Positions 1 to 6,472 of a stretch of DNA of 6,834 bases are shown one piece after another. The DNA comes from CAYURR01 sp964446745 (GTDB lineage Bacteria > Bacillota > Clostridia > Lachnospirales > WQUN01), in the NCBI GenBank assembly GCA_964446745.1, contig CAYURR010000160.1:1-6834 (forward strand), given 5' to 3'. Positions within the stretch are counted from its first letter, which is position 1. The number at the start of each line of letters is the position of its first letter. Both the position numbers and the translations under genes were made by a program. The notes below the pieces were generated by a model that was not told where the DNA came from, did no database searches, and saw only the letters and a list, made by a program, of their open reading frames with translations.

Positions 1-60
1 TGCAGCCTATTATTCTCCGTTACAATTTCCCCTTACATTGTCATAGATTTTTTCCACTAA

Positions 61-88
61 TTGTTGTAACATAGATTGATTATTAAAT
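61..88 (+). promoter_or_regulatory. Weak candidate promoter of the ABC exporter operon
   Basis: TTGTTG (61-66), a 16-bp spacer and TTAAAT (83-88) match the sigma-A consensus at 3/6 and 4/6 positions. This is the best pair I see upstream of the ATPase gene, but the match is poor and another promoter may lie outside the window. Confidence 0.25.
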
Positions 89-103
89 CAAATCAAATCA
101 AAT
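85..103 (+). repeat. AAATC pentanucleotide tandem repeat in exporter leader
   Basis: Three exact copies of the 5-bp unit AAATC plus a fourth partial copy (AAAT) run head to tail from 85 to 103, between the candidate promoter and the ribosome binding site of the ATPase gene. The array is too short to call a phase-variation tract. It could affect expression if its length varies between strains. Confidence 0.6.
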
Positions 104-144
104 AAGGATTGTTTGTGACGCTACGTTATAAAGGAGGCAATAAA

Positions 145-1047
145 ATGACATTTGAAGTAAAAAATCTATCAAAGAGCTTTGGTGAGAAGCAAGTGCTAAA
201 GGGTATCAGCTTTTCGGTAGAGAGCGGGATGGCCCTGGGTCTATTGGGCAGAAATGGGGCGGGTAAGACCACATCGATACGCATTATAATGGGTGTGTTT
301 GGTGGTGACGGACAGATATTGATGGATGGAAAGCCGATAAACCGTAACGCCATTAATATTGGATATCTGCCGGAGGAGAGGGGTCTATATCCTAAAAAGC
401 CCATTATTGAGCAGCTCATATACTTCGGGACACTAAGAGGTATGAGTTCAAAGTCGGCAAAGGCCTCAGCGATAAAATGGCTTACCCGGCTTGAGATGTC
501 GGATTACATAAACGCGCGTCTGGATACGCTCTCAAAGGGCAATCAGCAAAAAATCCAACTCGCATGTGCGCTAATAACAGATCCGGAGTTTGTCATCTTG
601 GACGAGCCGTTTTCAGGGCTGGATCCGGTTAATGCAATGCTTTTGAAGGATGTAGTGAGCGAGCTGATAAAGGCCGGCAAGATCGTTTTGTTTTCGAGTC
701 ATCAGATGAGTTATGTCGAGGAATTTTGTGAGAGCATAGCGATACTAAATAAAGGGCAGATCGTCTTGCACGGCAAGATAAAGGATATAAAGCGTGGTTA
801 CGACCGAAAGCGCCTCGTGATTATCAGCCGTGATGCAAACGCGTTACAAAAGGCTGTCGAACAAAATCTGAAGGAGTATATAACAAAAACAGATTTACAT
901 GAAGACAAGCTATATGTGCATCTACAGGCAGAGGAACATAAGGCGGCATTTGTGTCAAAGATGTCAATGCTCGGGAAAGATTTTGATGGGGTGCATGTGT
1001 TTGAGCCGTCATTGAATGATATTTTCGTAGAATACACGGAGGCATAG
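145..1047 (+). CDS. ABC transporter ATP-binding protein, NatA/YhaQ-like (ABC-2 exporter)
   Basis: This is the cytoplasmic ATPase subunit of an ABC-2 type exporter. The 300-residue protein has Walker A GRNGAGKT (residues 35-42), signature LSKGNQQK (129-136), Walker B FVILDEP with catalytic E154 (149-155), D-loop SGLD (157-160) and switch H186. The LSKGNQQ form of the signature is typical of the NatA/YhaQ/DrrA-like export ATPases, and about 90 C-terminal residues beyond the nucleotide-binding domain fit that group. I chose ATG 145 because AAGGAGG sits at 131-137, 7 bp upstream. An in-frame TTG at 109 would add 12 residues that read through this ribosome binding site. The permease gene follows after 2 bp, so the two are surely co-transcribed. 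The substrate cannot be read from the sequence; Na+, drugs and antimicrobial peptides are all known for relatives. The family call is firm and the substrate is open. Confidence 0.95.
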   Translation: MTFEVKNLSKSFGEKQVLKGISFSVESGMALGLLGRNGAGKTTSIRIIMGVFGGDGQILMDGKPINRNAINIGYLPEERGLYPKKPIIEQLIYFGTLRGMSSKSAKASAIKWLTRLEMSDYINARLDTLSKGNQQKIQLACALITDPEFVILDEPFSGLDPVNAMLLKDVVSELIKAGKIVLFSSHQMSYVEEFCESIAILNKGQIVLHGKIKDIKRGYDRKRLVIISRDANALQKAVEQNLKEYITKTDLHEDKLYVHLQAEEHKAAFVSKMSMLGKDFDGVHVFEPSLNDIFVEYTEA

Positions 1048-1049
1048 GT

Positions 1050-2285
1050 ATGAGACAATTTATTAATATATTTAAATTTGAGTTCAATACCTTTTTAAAG
1101 GATAAGACGTTTATAGGCATTACATTGTTTATGGTCTTGGCCGCGGGGGTTGCGCTCTCGTTTCCGCGAATCGCCGGAGCATTTTCAATGGGTGACAAGT
1201 CGGACGAGAAGCAAACTATAGCGATATCCGGCTTGGTAAACGCTACTGATATAGCAGTATTTGAAAACGCGATGCCAACGAATGAGATCGTGAGCGTGAC
1301 AAAGACTGTTGATGAGCTCACAAAAGATGTGGAAGCTGAGACATATATGTCGGCGGTAGTTTTGACCGGCGAGTTATCATATCAGTACATCGTAAAGAAT
1401 GTAGGCATGTACGATAGAACTCAGAAAACGGTAGACGAAGTATTGAAATCAATATACCAAGAGCAGTCGTTGAAAAACCTCGGAGCCAATCAAGACGAGA
1501 TAAATGGATTTATGAATGCAACGGTGACAAGTGAGGTATTGCAGACCTCGAGTGGCAAGGACCAAGCGAAAAACTTCTTCTACACTTATGTATTAATGAT
1601 TGCGTTGTACATGGCGATACTATTGTATGGGCAATTTGTGGCGATGAGTGTTGCGACCGAGAAGAGCAGCCGGGCTATGGAGTTATTGATCACATCCTCT
1701 AAGCCGACATATTTGATGTTTGGAAAGATAATAGGTACAGGTTGCGCGGGTTTAATGCAATTCGCGTTAATATTTGGTAGCGGATATGTGTTCTATAATA
1801 TCAATGCGGATGTCTATACAAGCAATAGCATCATACAATCGATCTTTAATATGCCGATCAATATCTTGCTGTTTGCATTGTTATTTTTTGTGTTAGGCTT
1901 CTTTATCTACGCGTTTTTATATGGCGCATTGGGTTCGATGGTTAGCCGCATCGAGCAGTTAAACACATCGATCATGCCGGCCACATTTTTATTTTTGTTT
2001 GCGTTTATGTCGGTGATGTTCTCTATGGCCGGCGGTAATATAAATAGTGTATTTGTAACAGTCATTTCCTTCATCCCGTTTACCTCACCGATGGCAATGT
2101 TTGCGCGTATAGCCATGGGTACAGTGGCTGTTTGGGAGATCATGGTGTCGGTTGCGATACTGCTGTTAAGCACGATCGGCGTGGGCTACCTCGCGGCAAG
2201 GATATACCGCATGGGTGTACTCATGTACGGTCAACCTCCAAAGATCAAAGAGATATTTACGATGATGAAGGAAATGAAGGACTAG
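1050..2285 (+). CDS. ABC-2 type transporter permease, NatB/YhaP-like
   Basis: This is the membrane subunit partnering the ATPase encoded just upstream. The 411-residue protein has one N-terminal membrane segment (about 21-38) and then a large, probably extracytoplasmic domain (about 40-175) with no hydrophobic stretch. A C-terminal block of about six hydrophobic segments follows, near 178-200, 228-250, 270-292, 309-326, 332-352 and 362-384. Residues 204-219, EKSSRAMELLITSSKP, are the hallmark of NatB/YhaP-type ABC-2 permeases. The charged tail after about 390 also fits that group. GGAGG at 1038-1042, within the last codons of the ATPase gene, positions ATG 1050. The stop (2283-2285) lies only 2 bp from the stop of the opposing mutarotase gene, so the transcript must end inside that gene. 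The family is clear and the exported substrate is unknown. Confidence 0.93.
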   Translation: MRQFINIFKFEFNTFLKDKTFIGITLFMVLAAGVALSFPRIAGAFSMGDKSDEKQTIAISGLVNATDIAVFENAMPTNEIVSVTKTVDELTKDVEAETYMSAVVLTGELSYQYIVKNVGMYDRTQKTVDEVLKSIYQEQSLKNLGANQDEINGFMNATVTSEVLQTSSGKDQAKNFFYTYVLMIALYMAILLYGQFVAMSVATEKSSRAMELLITSSKPTYLMFGKIIGTGCAGLMQFALIFGSGYVFYNINADVYTSNSIIQSIFNMPINILLFALLFFVLGFFIYAFLYGALGSMVSRIEQLNTSIMPATFLFLFAFMSVMFSMAGGNINSVFVTVISFIPFTSPMAMFARIAMGTVAVWEIMVSVAILLLSTIGVGYLAARIYRMGVLMYGQPPKIKEIFTMMKEMKD

Positions 2286-2287
2286 GC

Positions 2288-2716
2288 TCAACCTTCGTGT
2301 ACAACACCCTTAGTAAGCAAGATATTGGCATAAAGTGCCGCTTCGCCTGTTGCGATTACGCAATAGGCTTTTTTTGCGCGTTCATAAAACTCGAAACGGT
2401 CGATCTGTCCGATCCTAACGTCGTCGTGGGTTTCAATGATTTCTCTGTAGGTATCCCAGATAATGGGTACCACGTTATCACCCTTGACGACCTCCATGAG
2501 CACAACCGGGTAATCCACATAGGTATCGAGCGGGAAAAACCTCAAAACCGCGTCTAAAATCTCCGGCACATTGTGCCCGTCGAGCCTTACAAGCCTCTGC
2601 GCGAGCGATGCGCTCGGAAAATTGCCGTCAGCAATGATGATCTCGTCTCCGTGCCCCATCTCCATTAAAATCTTTAGCAGCTCCGGCGAAAGAATCTTGG
2701 GTATGCCCTTTAACAT
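2288..2716 (-). CDS. fucU: L-fucose mutarotase, RbsD/FucU family
   Basis: FucU interconverts the alpha and beta anomers of L-fucose in the cytoplasm, which speeds supply of the form used by downstream enzymes. The 142-residue protein matches the usual family length (about 140) and reads as FucU end to end. It has SPELLKIL near the N-terminus, MGHGDEI with the expected catalytic H22, D30 in IADGNFPS, LDTYV at 63-67, IDRFEFYERAKKA (105-117) and ATGE followed by LYANILL (122-134). NFP rather than the HFP of E. coli resembles the mammalian-type enzyme as I remember it. GAGGAG at 2725-2730 sets the ATG at 2716. The gene follows the LacI-type regulator after 32 bp on the same strand, so the two are probably one transcript. 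I see no terminator after its stop. Together with the fucosidase nearby, it marks the locus as fucose-related. Confidence 0.93.
   Translation of the reverse strand: MLKGIPKILSPELLKILMEMGHGDEIIIADGNFPSASLAQRLVRLDGHNVPEILDAVLRFFPLDTYVDYPVVLMEVVKGDNVVPIIWDTYREIIETHDDVRIGQIDRFEFYERAKKAYCVIATGEAALYANILLTKGVVHEG
2345..2375 (+). terminator. Intrinsic terminator of the ABC exporter operon, inside fucU
   Basis: GCCTGTTGCG (2345-2354), loop ATTA, then CGCAATAGGC (2359-2368) form a 10-bp stem with one G-U pair. Seven T residues (2369-2375) follow directly. This is a canonical intrinsic terminator for rightward transcription, starting about 60 bp after the permease stop. It lies antisense within codons 114-124 of the opposing mutarotase gene. 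On the leftward strand the hairpin is preceded by A residues and has no U-tract after it, so it should not stop fucU transcription. Confidence 0.8.
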
Positions 2717-2748
2717 AGAAATCTCTCCTCTATAAAATCAAAATATTG

Positions 2749-3741
2749 CTATTTTTTCAATGATGCTACTGAGTTTTGCTCCAAGAAAATGGAATTTAAC
2801 TTTATAGTGTGTAAATCGTCATCGCCTCTAATCTTCTTCAATACCAAAACGGCAGCGGTCTCGCCAATATCCTTAAGTGGCTGTAACACAACCGAGAGAT
2901 TGGGTCTGGTCACCTTAGATATCATTTCGCTGTCAAAACCCACGAACGAGATATCGTTCGGGATATCGATCTCACGCTCGGCTAATGCGCAAAGCGCACC
3001 GATCGTGAGCTCGTTGTTGGTTGCAAAAATAGCAGTGGGTCTATGCTCCATATCTAATACTTTATTCGTCATGAAAAAGCCCGATTGCTCCGTATATTCA
3101 CCACGCTGGACAAAGCGTTCATCCGTGGTTAAGCCGTTGTCTTGCAGCGCATTAAAATAACCCTGTAGGCGTTCATTTGAAGTAGATACATTCGATGGGC
3201 CGCATAGGATGGCGATGTCCGTATGCCCCTTTTTTATCATATGGGTGACCGCCTCGTATGATGCCGCGACATTATCGATTGTGACACTCGTGCAGTGCGA
3301 ACCTGTTACGATACGGTCGATAAACACTACGGGGGTATTGATTTCCTTCAGCATGTTCTTGTTTGCGTAAGTGGGTATCCAAACGATCGCGTCGACATTC
3401 TTTCCGAGCAGAAAGTGCAGCTTGTCCCTTTCGAGGCGTTTGTTCGTCTTGTAGTCGCAGATGATCGTGCTATATCCGTGCTTCATTAAGACATTTTCGA
3501 TATTTGATACGACACTGGTCATGAACAGGTTATCGAGCTCCGGCAGCAAAACCCCGACGGTCATGGTTGTGTTCGTTCTCAGGCCCCGAGCACTTGGGTT
3601 GATCCGGTAGTTTAATTTCTTGATCGCGTCATCGATGGCTATCTTGTTAGCATGCTTGACCGTTACACCGTTTAAGTATTTGGATATCGTGGCTGTAGAA
3701 ACACCCGCGAGCTCCGCGACCTGTTTTATAGTTGCTTTCAT
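2749..3741 (-). CDS. LacI-family transcriptional regulator
   Basis: This is a DNA-binding regulator, probably a repressor released by a sugar. The 330-residue protein has a helix-turn-helix at residues 4-25, with AELAGVSTATISKYLNG as its core. A hinge helix follows (NPSARGLR, 48-55) with the minor-groove leucine at position 54. The periplasmic-binding-protein-like sensor domain starts at TVGVLLPEL (61-69). Family landmarks in the sensor include VTIDN (153-157), ERLQGY (190-195), RPTAIFATNNE (234-244), FVGFD (266-270) and LSVVLQP (282-288). The start ATG at 3741 has only a weak ribosome binding site (GGTGAG, 3745-3750), consistent with low regulator levels. It is transcribed away from the URO-D-like/fucosidase operon and ahead of fucU. 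The likely effector is fucose, a fucoside or a phosphorylated product, inferred only from the neighbours. Confidence 0.93.
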   Translation of the reverse strand: MKATIKQVAELAGVSTATISKYLNGVTVKHANKIAIDDAIKKLNYRINPSARGLRTNTTMTVGVLLPELDNLFMTSVVSNIENVLMKHGYSTIICDYKTNKRLERDKLHFLLGKNVDAIVWIPTYANKNMLKEINTPVVFIDRIVTGSHCTSVTIDNVAASYEAVTHMIKKGHTDIAILCGPSNVSTSNERLQGYFNALQDNGLTTDERFVQRGEYTEQSGFFMTNKVLDMEHRPTAIFATNNELTIGALCALAEREIDIPNDISFVGFDSEMISKVTRPNLSVVLQPLKDIGETAAVLVLKKIRGDDDLHTIKLNSIFLEQNSVASLKK

Positions 3742-3791
3742 GTACTCACCGCATATTCTAAAAAGATTAATTGTAAAACATGTATTGGCGC

Positions 3792-3820
3792 ATTATGACA
3801 TACACGAATCGGTTTGTATA
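3792..3820 (-). promoter_or_regulatory. Candidate promoter for the regulator-fucU operon
   Basis: Read leftward, TATACA (3820-3815), a 17-bp spacer and CATAAT (3797-3792) match the sigma-A consensus at 4/6 and 5/6, with a TG one base upstream of the -10. Transcription would start near 3785, about 45 bp before the regulator start codon. Confidence 0.5.
3807..3815. promoter_or_regulatory. Possible second LacI-type operator (weak)
   Basis: AATCGGTTT resembles the AAATCGTTT core found at 3872-3880 but carries an extra G, which changes its symmetry. It sits in the spacer of the candidate leftward promoter, where a bound regulator would repress its own gene. The match is weak and is given only because of its position. 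Confidence 0.25.
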
Positions 3821-3836
3821 TAGCTTCCTCGCATTG

Positions 3837-3865
3837 TTGACATGAATGGTTATATATGTTATGTT
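3837..3865 (+). promoter_or_regulatory. Sigma-A type promoter of the URO-D-like/fucosidase operon
   Basis: A perfect -35 box TTGACA (3837-3842), a 17-bp spacer and TATGTT (3860-3865, 4/6 match) form the promoter. TG at 3857-3858 gives an extended -10. The predicted start point is near 3872, leaving a leader of about 33 bases before ATG 3905. An unregulated promoter of this quality would be strong, which fits control by the divergent repressor. Confidence 0.7.
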
Positions 3866-3870
3866 GAACC

Positions 3871-3881
3871 TAAATCGTTTA
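3871..3881. promoter_or_regulatory. Candidate LacI-family operator at the fucosidase operon start point
   Basis: TAAATCGTTTA is an imperfect palindrome: TAAA and TTTA arms pair around a TCG centre containing the CpG usual in LacI-family operators. It overlaps the predicted transcription start of the rightward promoter, a classical position for repression. The symmetry is short, so the call rests as much on position beside the regulator gene as on sequence. Confidence 0.4.
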
Positions 3882-3904
3882 ATTTTTGACTGGGGGTATT
3901 CGGC

Positions 3905-4966
3905 ATGTCTTATCAACAGGCAATGGATGCAATAAACCTCAAGATGCCTGATAAAATCCCGCGCACAGAGTATTCCGCACCCTGGCATTGGAAGCTCGTA
4001 TCTGAGGTAAGCGGTATACATGTGACAAATGACAGCACAGACGAGGTCAAGACGCGGGCGCGCAAGGCATTTGAAAGGGCATGGGACTTCGGCTTTACAT
4101 GGACTACATTGACGTACAATCAGGAGTTGGAGGCATGCCGCACAAGTATGGGTCACGCAGAATACCAAGAGGGCGGCACGGATTATGATAACAATATATT
4201 TTGCCCGTTTCAGGATGCGGAACAGGTACTGAGGTTTGATCCGTATGCGGTATACGGGGCGCGTGATATCGACAGCCTCATAAAGGGTTATAACGAACAC
4301 TACGATAGACAATGCGAGAATCATCCGGATCAGGTCAGCTTGACAGGGATATACATAACGTTGATCTCAGGACTTTTGGAGATATTCGGCTGGGAGCGGT
4401 TGCTGGAAGCACTCGGAGAGGATCCCTATGGCTTTGGAGACGTAGCGAACCGATATGCGGACTGGATAATGCAATACTTCAATGCGCTCGCGCAAAGTAA
4501 GGCCGAGGTGGTAATGATACATGACGATATCGTATGGACCTCCGGCGCGTTTACACATCCGAAATGGTACAACAAATATGTGTTCGGGAACTATGAGAGG
4601 ATGTTTGAGCCGCTGCATAAGGCCGGGAAGAAGATCTTATATACCTCGGATGGCACATATACGCAGTTTGTAGCTGACATCGCGGCGGTGGGAGTCAACG
4701 GGTTTGTGATGGAACCCACGACAGATATGGCATATGTAGCCGAGAAATTTGGCAAGACGCATGCGTTTGTAGGGAATGCGGACTGTCGTATCCTGACCTA
4801 CGGAAGCAAGGCAGAGATCAAGACTGAGGTGCAAAGGTGCATAGATATCGGCAAGGAATGCCCGGGATATTTCTTTGCGTCGGGGAATCACATACCTTCA
4901 AATGTGCCTGTGGAGAATGCGATCTACTATAACAGATGTTATGAAGAAATGGCGTATAGGAAATAG
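3905..4966 (+). CDS. URO-D/MtaA-superfamily protein, divergent, function unknown
   Basis: This 353-residue soluble protein belongs to the superfamily of uroporphyrinogen decarboxylase and cobalamin methyltransferases such as MtaA and CmuA. Evidence includes an N-terminal MPDKIPRTEY segment (14-23), VMIHDDIVWTSG (203-214), FEPLHKAGKKILYTSDGTY (234-252), GVNGFVMEP (263-271), AFVGNADCRIL (287-297) and a C-terminal SGNHIPSNVPVENA (326-339). Where MtaA-type proteins carry the zinc-binding His-x-Cys, this one has T247-S-D249. Near the C-terminal Cys region it has A-S-G-N-H. The arginine-rich N-terminal motif of haem-pathway UroD is also absent. It is therefore unlikely to be a standard UroD or corrinoid methyltransferase. 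A GGGGGT stretch at 3892-3897 is a modest ribosome binding site. The fucosidase gene follows after 27 bp, suggesting a role in sugar or glycoside use. The reaction is unknown. Confidence 0.85.
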   Translation: MSYQQAMDAINLKMPDKIPRTEYSAPWHWKLVSEVSGIHVTNDSTDEVKTRARKAFERAWDFGFTWTTLTYNQELEACRTSMGHAEYQEGGTDYDNNIFCPFQDAEQVLRFDPYAVYGARDIDSLIKGYNEHYDRQCENHPDQVSLTGIYITLISGLLEIFGWERLLEALGEDPYGFGDVANRYADWIMQYFNALAQSKAEVVMIHDDIVWTSGAFTHPKWYNKYVFGNYERMFEPLHKAGKKILYTSDGTYTQFVADIAAVGVNGFVMEPTTDMAYVAEKFGKTHAFVGNADCRILTYGSKAEIKTEVQRCIDIGKECPGYFFASGNHIPSNVPVENAIYYNRCYEEMAYRK

Positions 4967-4993
4967 ATAACAAACTTAGTAAAGGAGATATGT

Positions 4994-6472
4994 ATGGACA
5001 ACGAATTGAAAAAGCAATGGCTGAACAAGATAGACGCGGTCATAGCGCAAGGGCCGTTTACGGATTCGTGGGATTCACTTGAAAGTTACCGGATACCCGA
5101 GTGGTATCAAGATGCAAAATTCGGTATATTCATCCATTGGGGCGTATATAGCGTACCCGCATTTTCAAGTGAATGGTATCCGCGCACGATGTACATACAG
5201 GGTTCAAAGGAATATGAGCACCACATCAAGACCTTTGGAAAGCACAAGGATTTCGGATACAAAGACTTCATCCCGAAGTTTAAGGCCGAGAAATTCGATC
5301 CGGCCGCGTGGGCCGAGTTGTTTAAAAAGAGCGGGGCGAGGTATGTCATGCCCGTTGCGGAGCATCATGACGGCTTTCAGATGTACGACAGTGAGCTGAG
5401 CAAATGGAACGCAAAACAGATGGGGCCATGCAGGGATGTCGTTGGAGAGTTGGCGGATGAGGTAAGGAAACAGGGCATGGTGTTCTCGGCTTCGTCACAT
5501 CGAGCGGAGCATTGGTGGTTTATGGGTGAGGGCAGATACTACGAATCGGACGTAAACGATCCCGCATATGAGGACTTCTATGGTCCCGCGACGCGCTCAC
5601 TCTCGATTGATGGTGACAACTATTACGACAACAGCCCGAGCCAGGAATATCTGGAGGATTGGCTCGTGCGTACCTGCGAGATCATCGATAAGTATCAGCC
5701 ACAGGTATTGTGGTTTGACTGGTGGATCATGAACCTCGCTTTCAAGCCCTATCTGAAAAAGATGGCCGCGTTCTATTACAACCGTGGCGAGCAATGGGGC
5801 AAGGGCGTAGCGATTAACTATAAATATGACGCGTTCCTGAACGGCACGGCTGTGTTCGATGTGGAGCGCGGACAACTATCGGGTACTAGGCGCATATTCT
5901 GGCAAACGGATACCGCGCTTGCGAAGAATTCCTGGGGCTACACAGAGGGCAACAGCTACAAGGAAGCAGACGATATCATCTGCGACCTCGTGGATATTGT
6001 CAGCAAGAACGGCGCGTTGCTCATGAATATCGGTCCGCGTGCGGACGGTACGATCCCCGAGCCGGAGGCCGAGCTGCTGCTTGAGATCGGCAAATGGCTC
6101 GATGTAAACGGCGAGGCCATCTATAATACGCGTCCATGGATCGTTTATGGCGAGGGCGAGACAAAGGTCGCGGACGGTGCGTTTACGGATTGCGACAGAA
6201 AGAAGTTTACATCGCGGGATATCAGGTATACTCGAAACGGTGATGCGGTTTATGCGATCGTACTCAAATGGCCTGAGAACGGTCAGGTCGAGCTAACCGC
6301 GATGGCCTCGTTGATCGAAGCTCAAAAACCGTATTATAAGCTGCCAAAGACTGTACATGTACTCGGTAGTGACACGAACGCTACATGCAAGCTCTCAGAC
6401 AAAGGGCTACAGATTGAGGCCGCTGGTGTTGTGGATAACGGATATCCGGTGGCCATAAAGCTCGAGTATTAA
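4994..6472 (+). CDS. Alpha-L-fucosidase, glycoside hydrolase family 29, cytoplasmic
   Basis: This enzyme hydrolyses terminal alpha-L-fucose from fucosides by the GH29 retaining mechanism. The 492-residue protein has the family entry motif WYQDAKFGIFIHWGVYSVP (37-55), EWYPRTMY (60-67), AEHHDGF (122-128) and WFDWW with the expected nucleophile D242 (240-244). DVERG (289-293) is a plausible location of the acid/base E291. SWGY (313-316) and LLMNIGPRADGTIP (342-355) follow. Residues from about 380 form the usual C-terminal beta-rich domain, ending at a normal family end. No signal peptide or membrane segment is visible, so it should act inside the cell on imported fucosides. AAAGGAG at 4981-4987 sets ATG 4994. 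It is second in an operon after the URO-D-like gene. GH29 members differ in linkage preference, and this cannot be read here. The acid/base residue is my inference, not an alignment. Confidence 0.95.
   Translation: MDNELKKQWLNKIDAVIAQGPFTDSWDSLESYRIPEWYQDAKFGIFIHWGVYSVPAFSSEWYPRTMYIQGSKEYEHHIKTFGKHKDFGYKDFIPKFKAEKFDPAAWAELFKKSGARYVMPVAEHHDGFQMYDSELSKWNAKQMGPCRDVVGELADEVRKQGMVFSASSHRAEHWWFMGEGRYYESDVNDPAYEDFYGPATRSLSIDGDNYYDNSPSQEYLEDWLVRTCEIIDKYQPQVLWFDWWIMNLAFKPYLKKMAAFYYNRGEQWGKGVAINYKYDAFLNGTAVFDVERGQLSGTRRIFWQTDTALAKNSWGYTEGNSYKEADDIICDLVDIVSKNGALLMNIGPRADGTIPEPEAELLLEIGKWLDVNGEAIYNTRPWIVYGEGETKVADGAFTDCDRKKFTSRDIRYTRNGDAVYAIVLKWPENGQVELTAMASLIEAQKPYYKLPKTVHVLGSDTNATCKLSDKGLQIEAAGVVDNGYPVAIKLEY

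Noticed and set aside
109..144. In-frame TTG start adding 12 residues to the ATPase
   Set aside because: The extension is encoded across the AAGGAGG ribosome binding site, and ATG 145 gives the normal family N-terminus.
824..1321. 165-codon leftward open frame across the ATPase-permease junction
   Set aside because: It lies fully antisense to two well-supported genes and its translation resembles no protein family.
2132..2557. 141-codon rightward open frame bridging the permease end and fucU
   Set aside because: It overlaps the real permease in another frame and is antisense to fucU; the translation is unconvincing.
3767..4324. 185-codon leftward open frame from the promoter region into the URO-D-like gene
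   Set aside because: It is antisense to a clear coding sequence, with an unnatural composition and no recognisable motif.
3905..4966. Naming the URO-D-like protein hemE
   Set aside because: The classical N-terminal UroD motif and the expected catalytic pattern are missing, and the neighbours are sugar genes, not haem genes.
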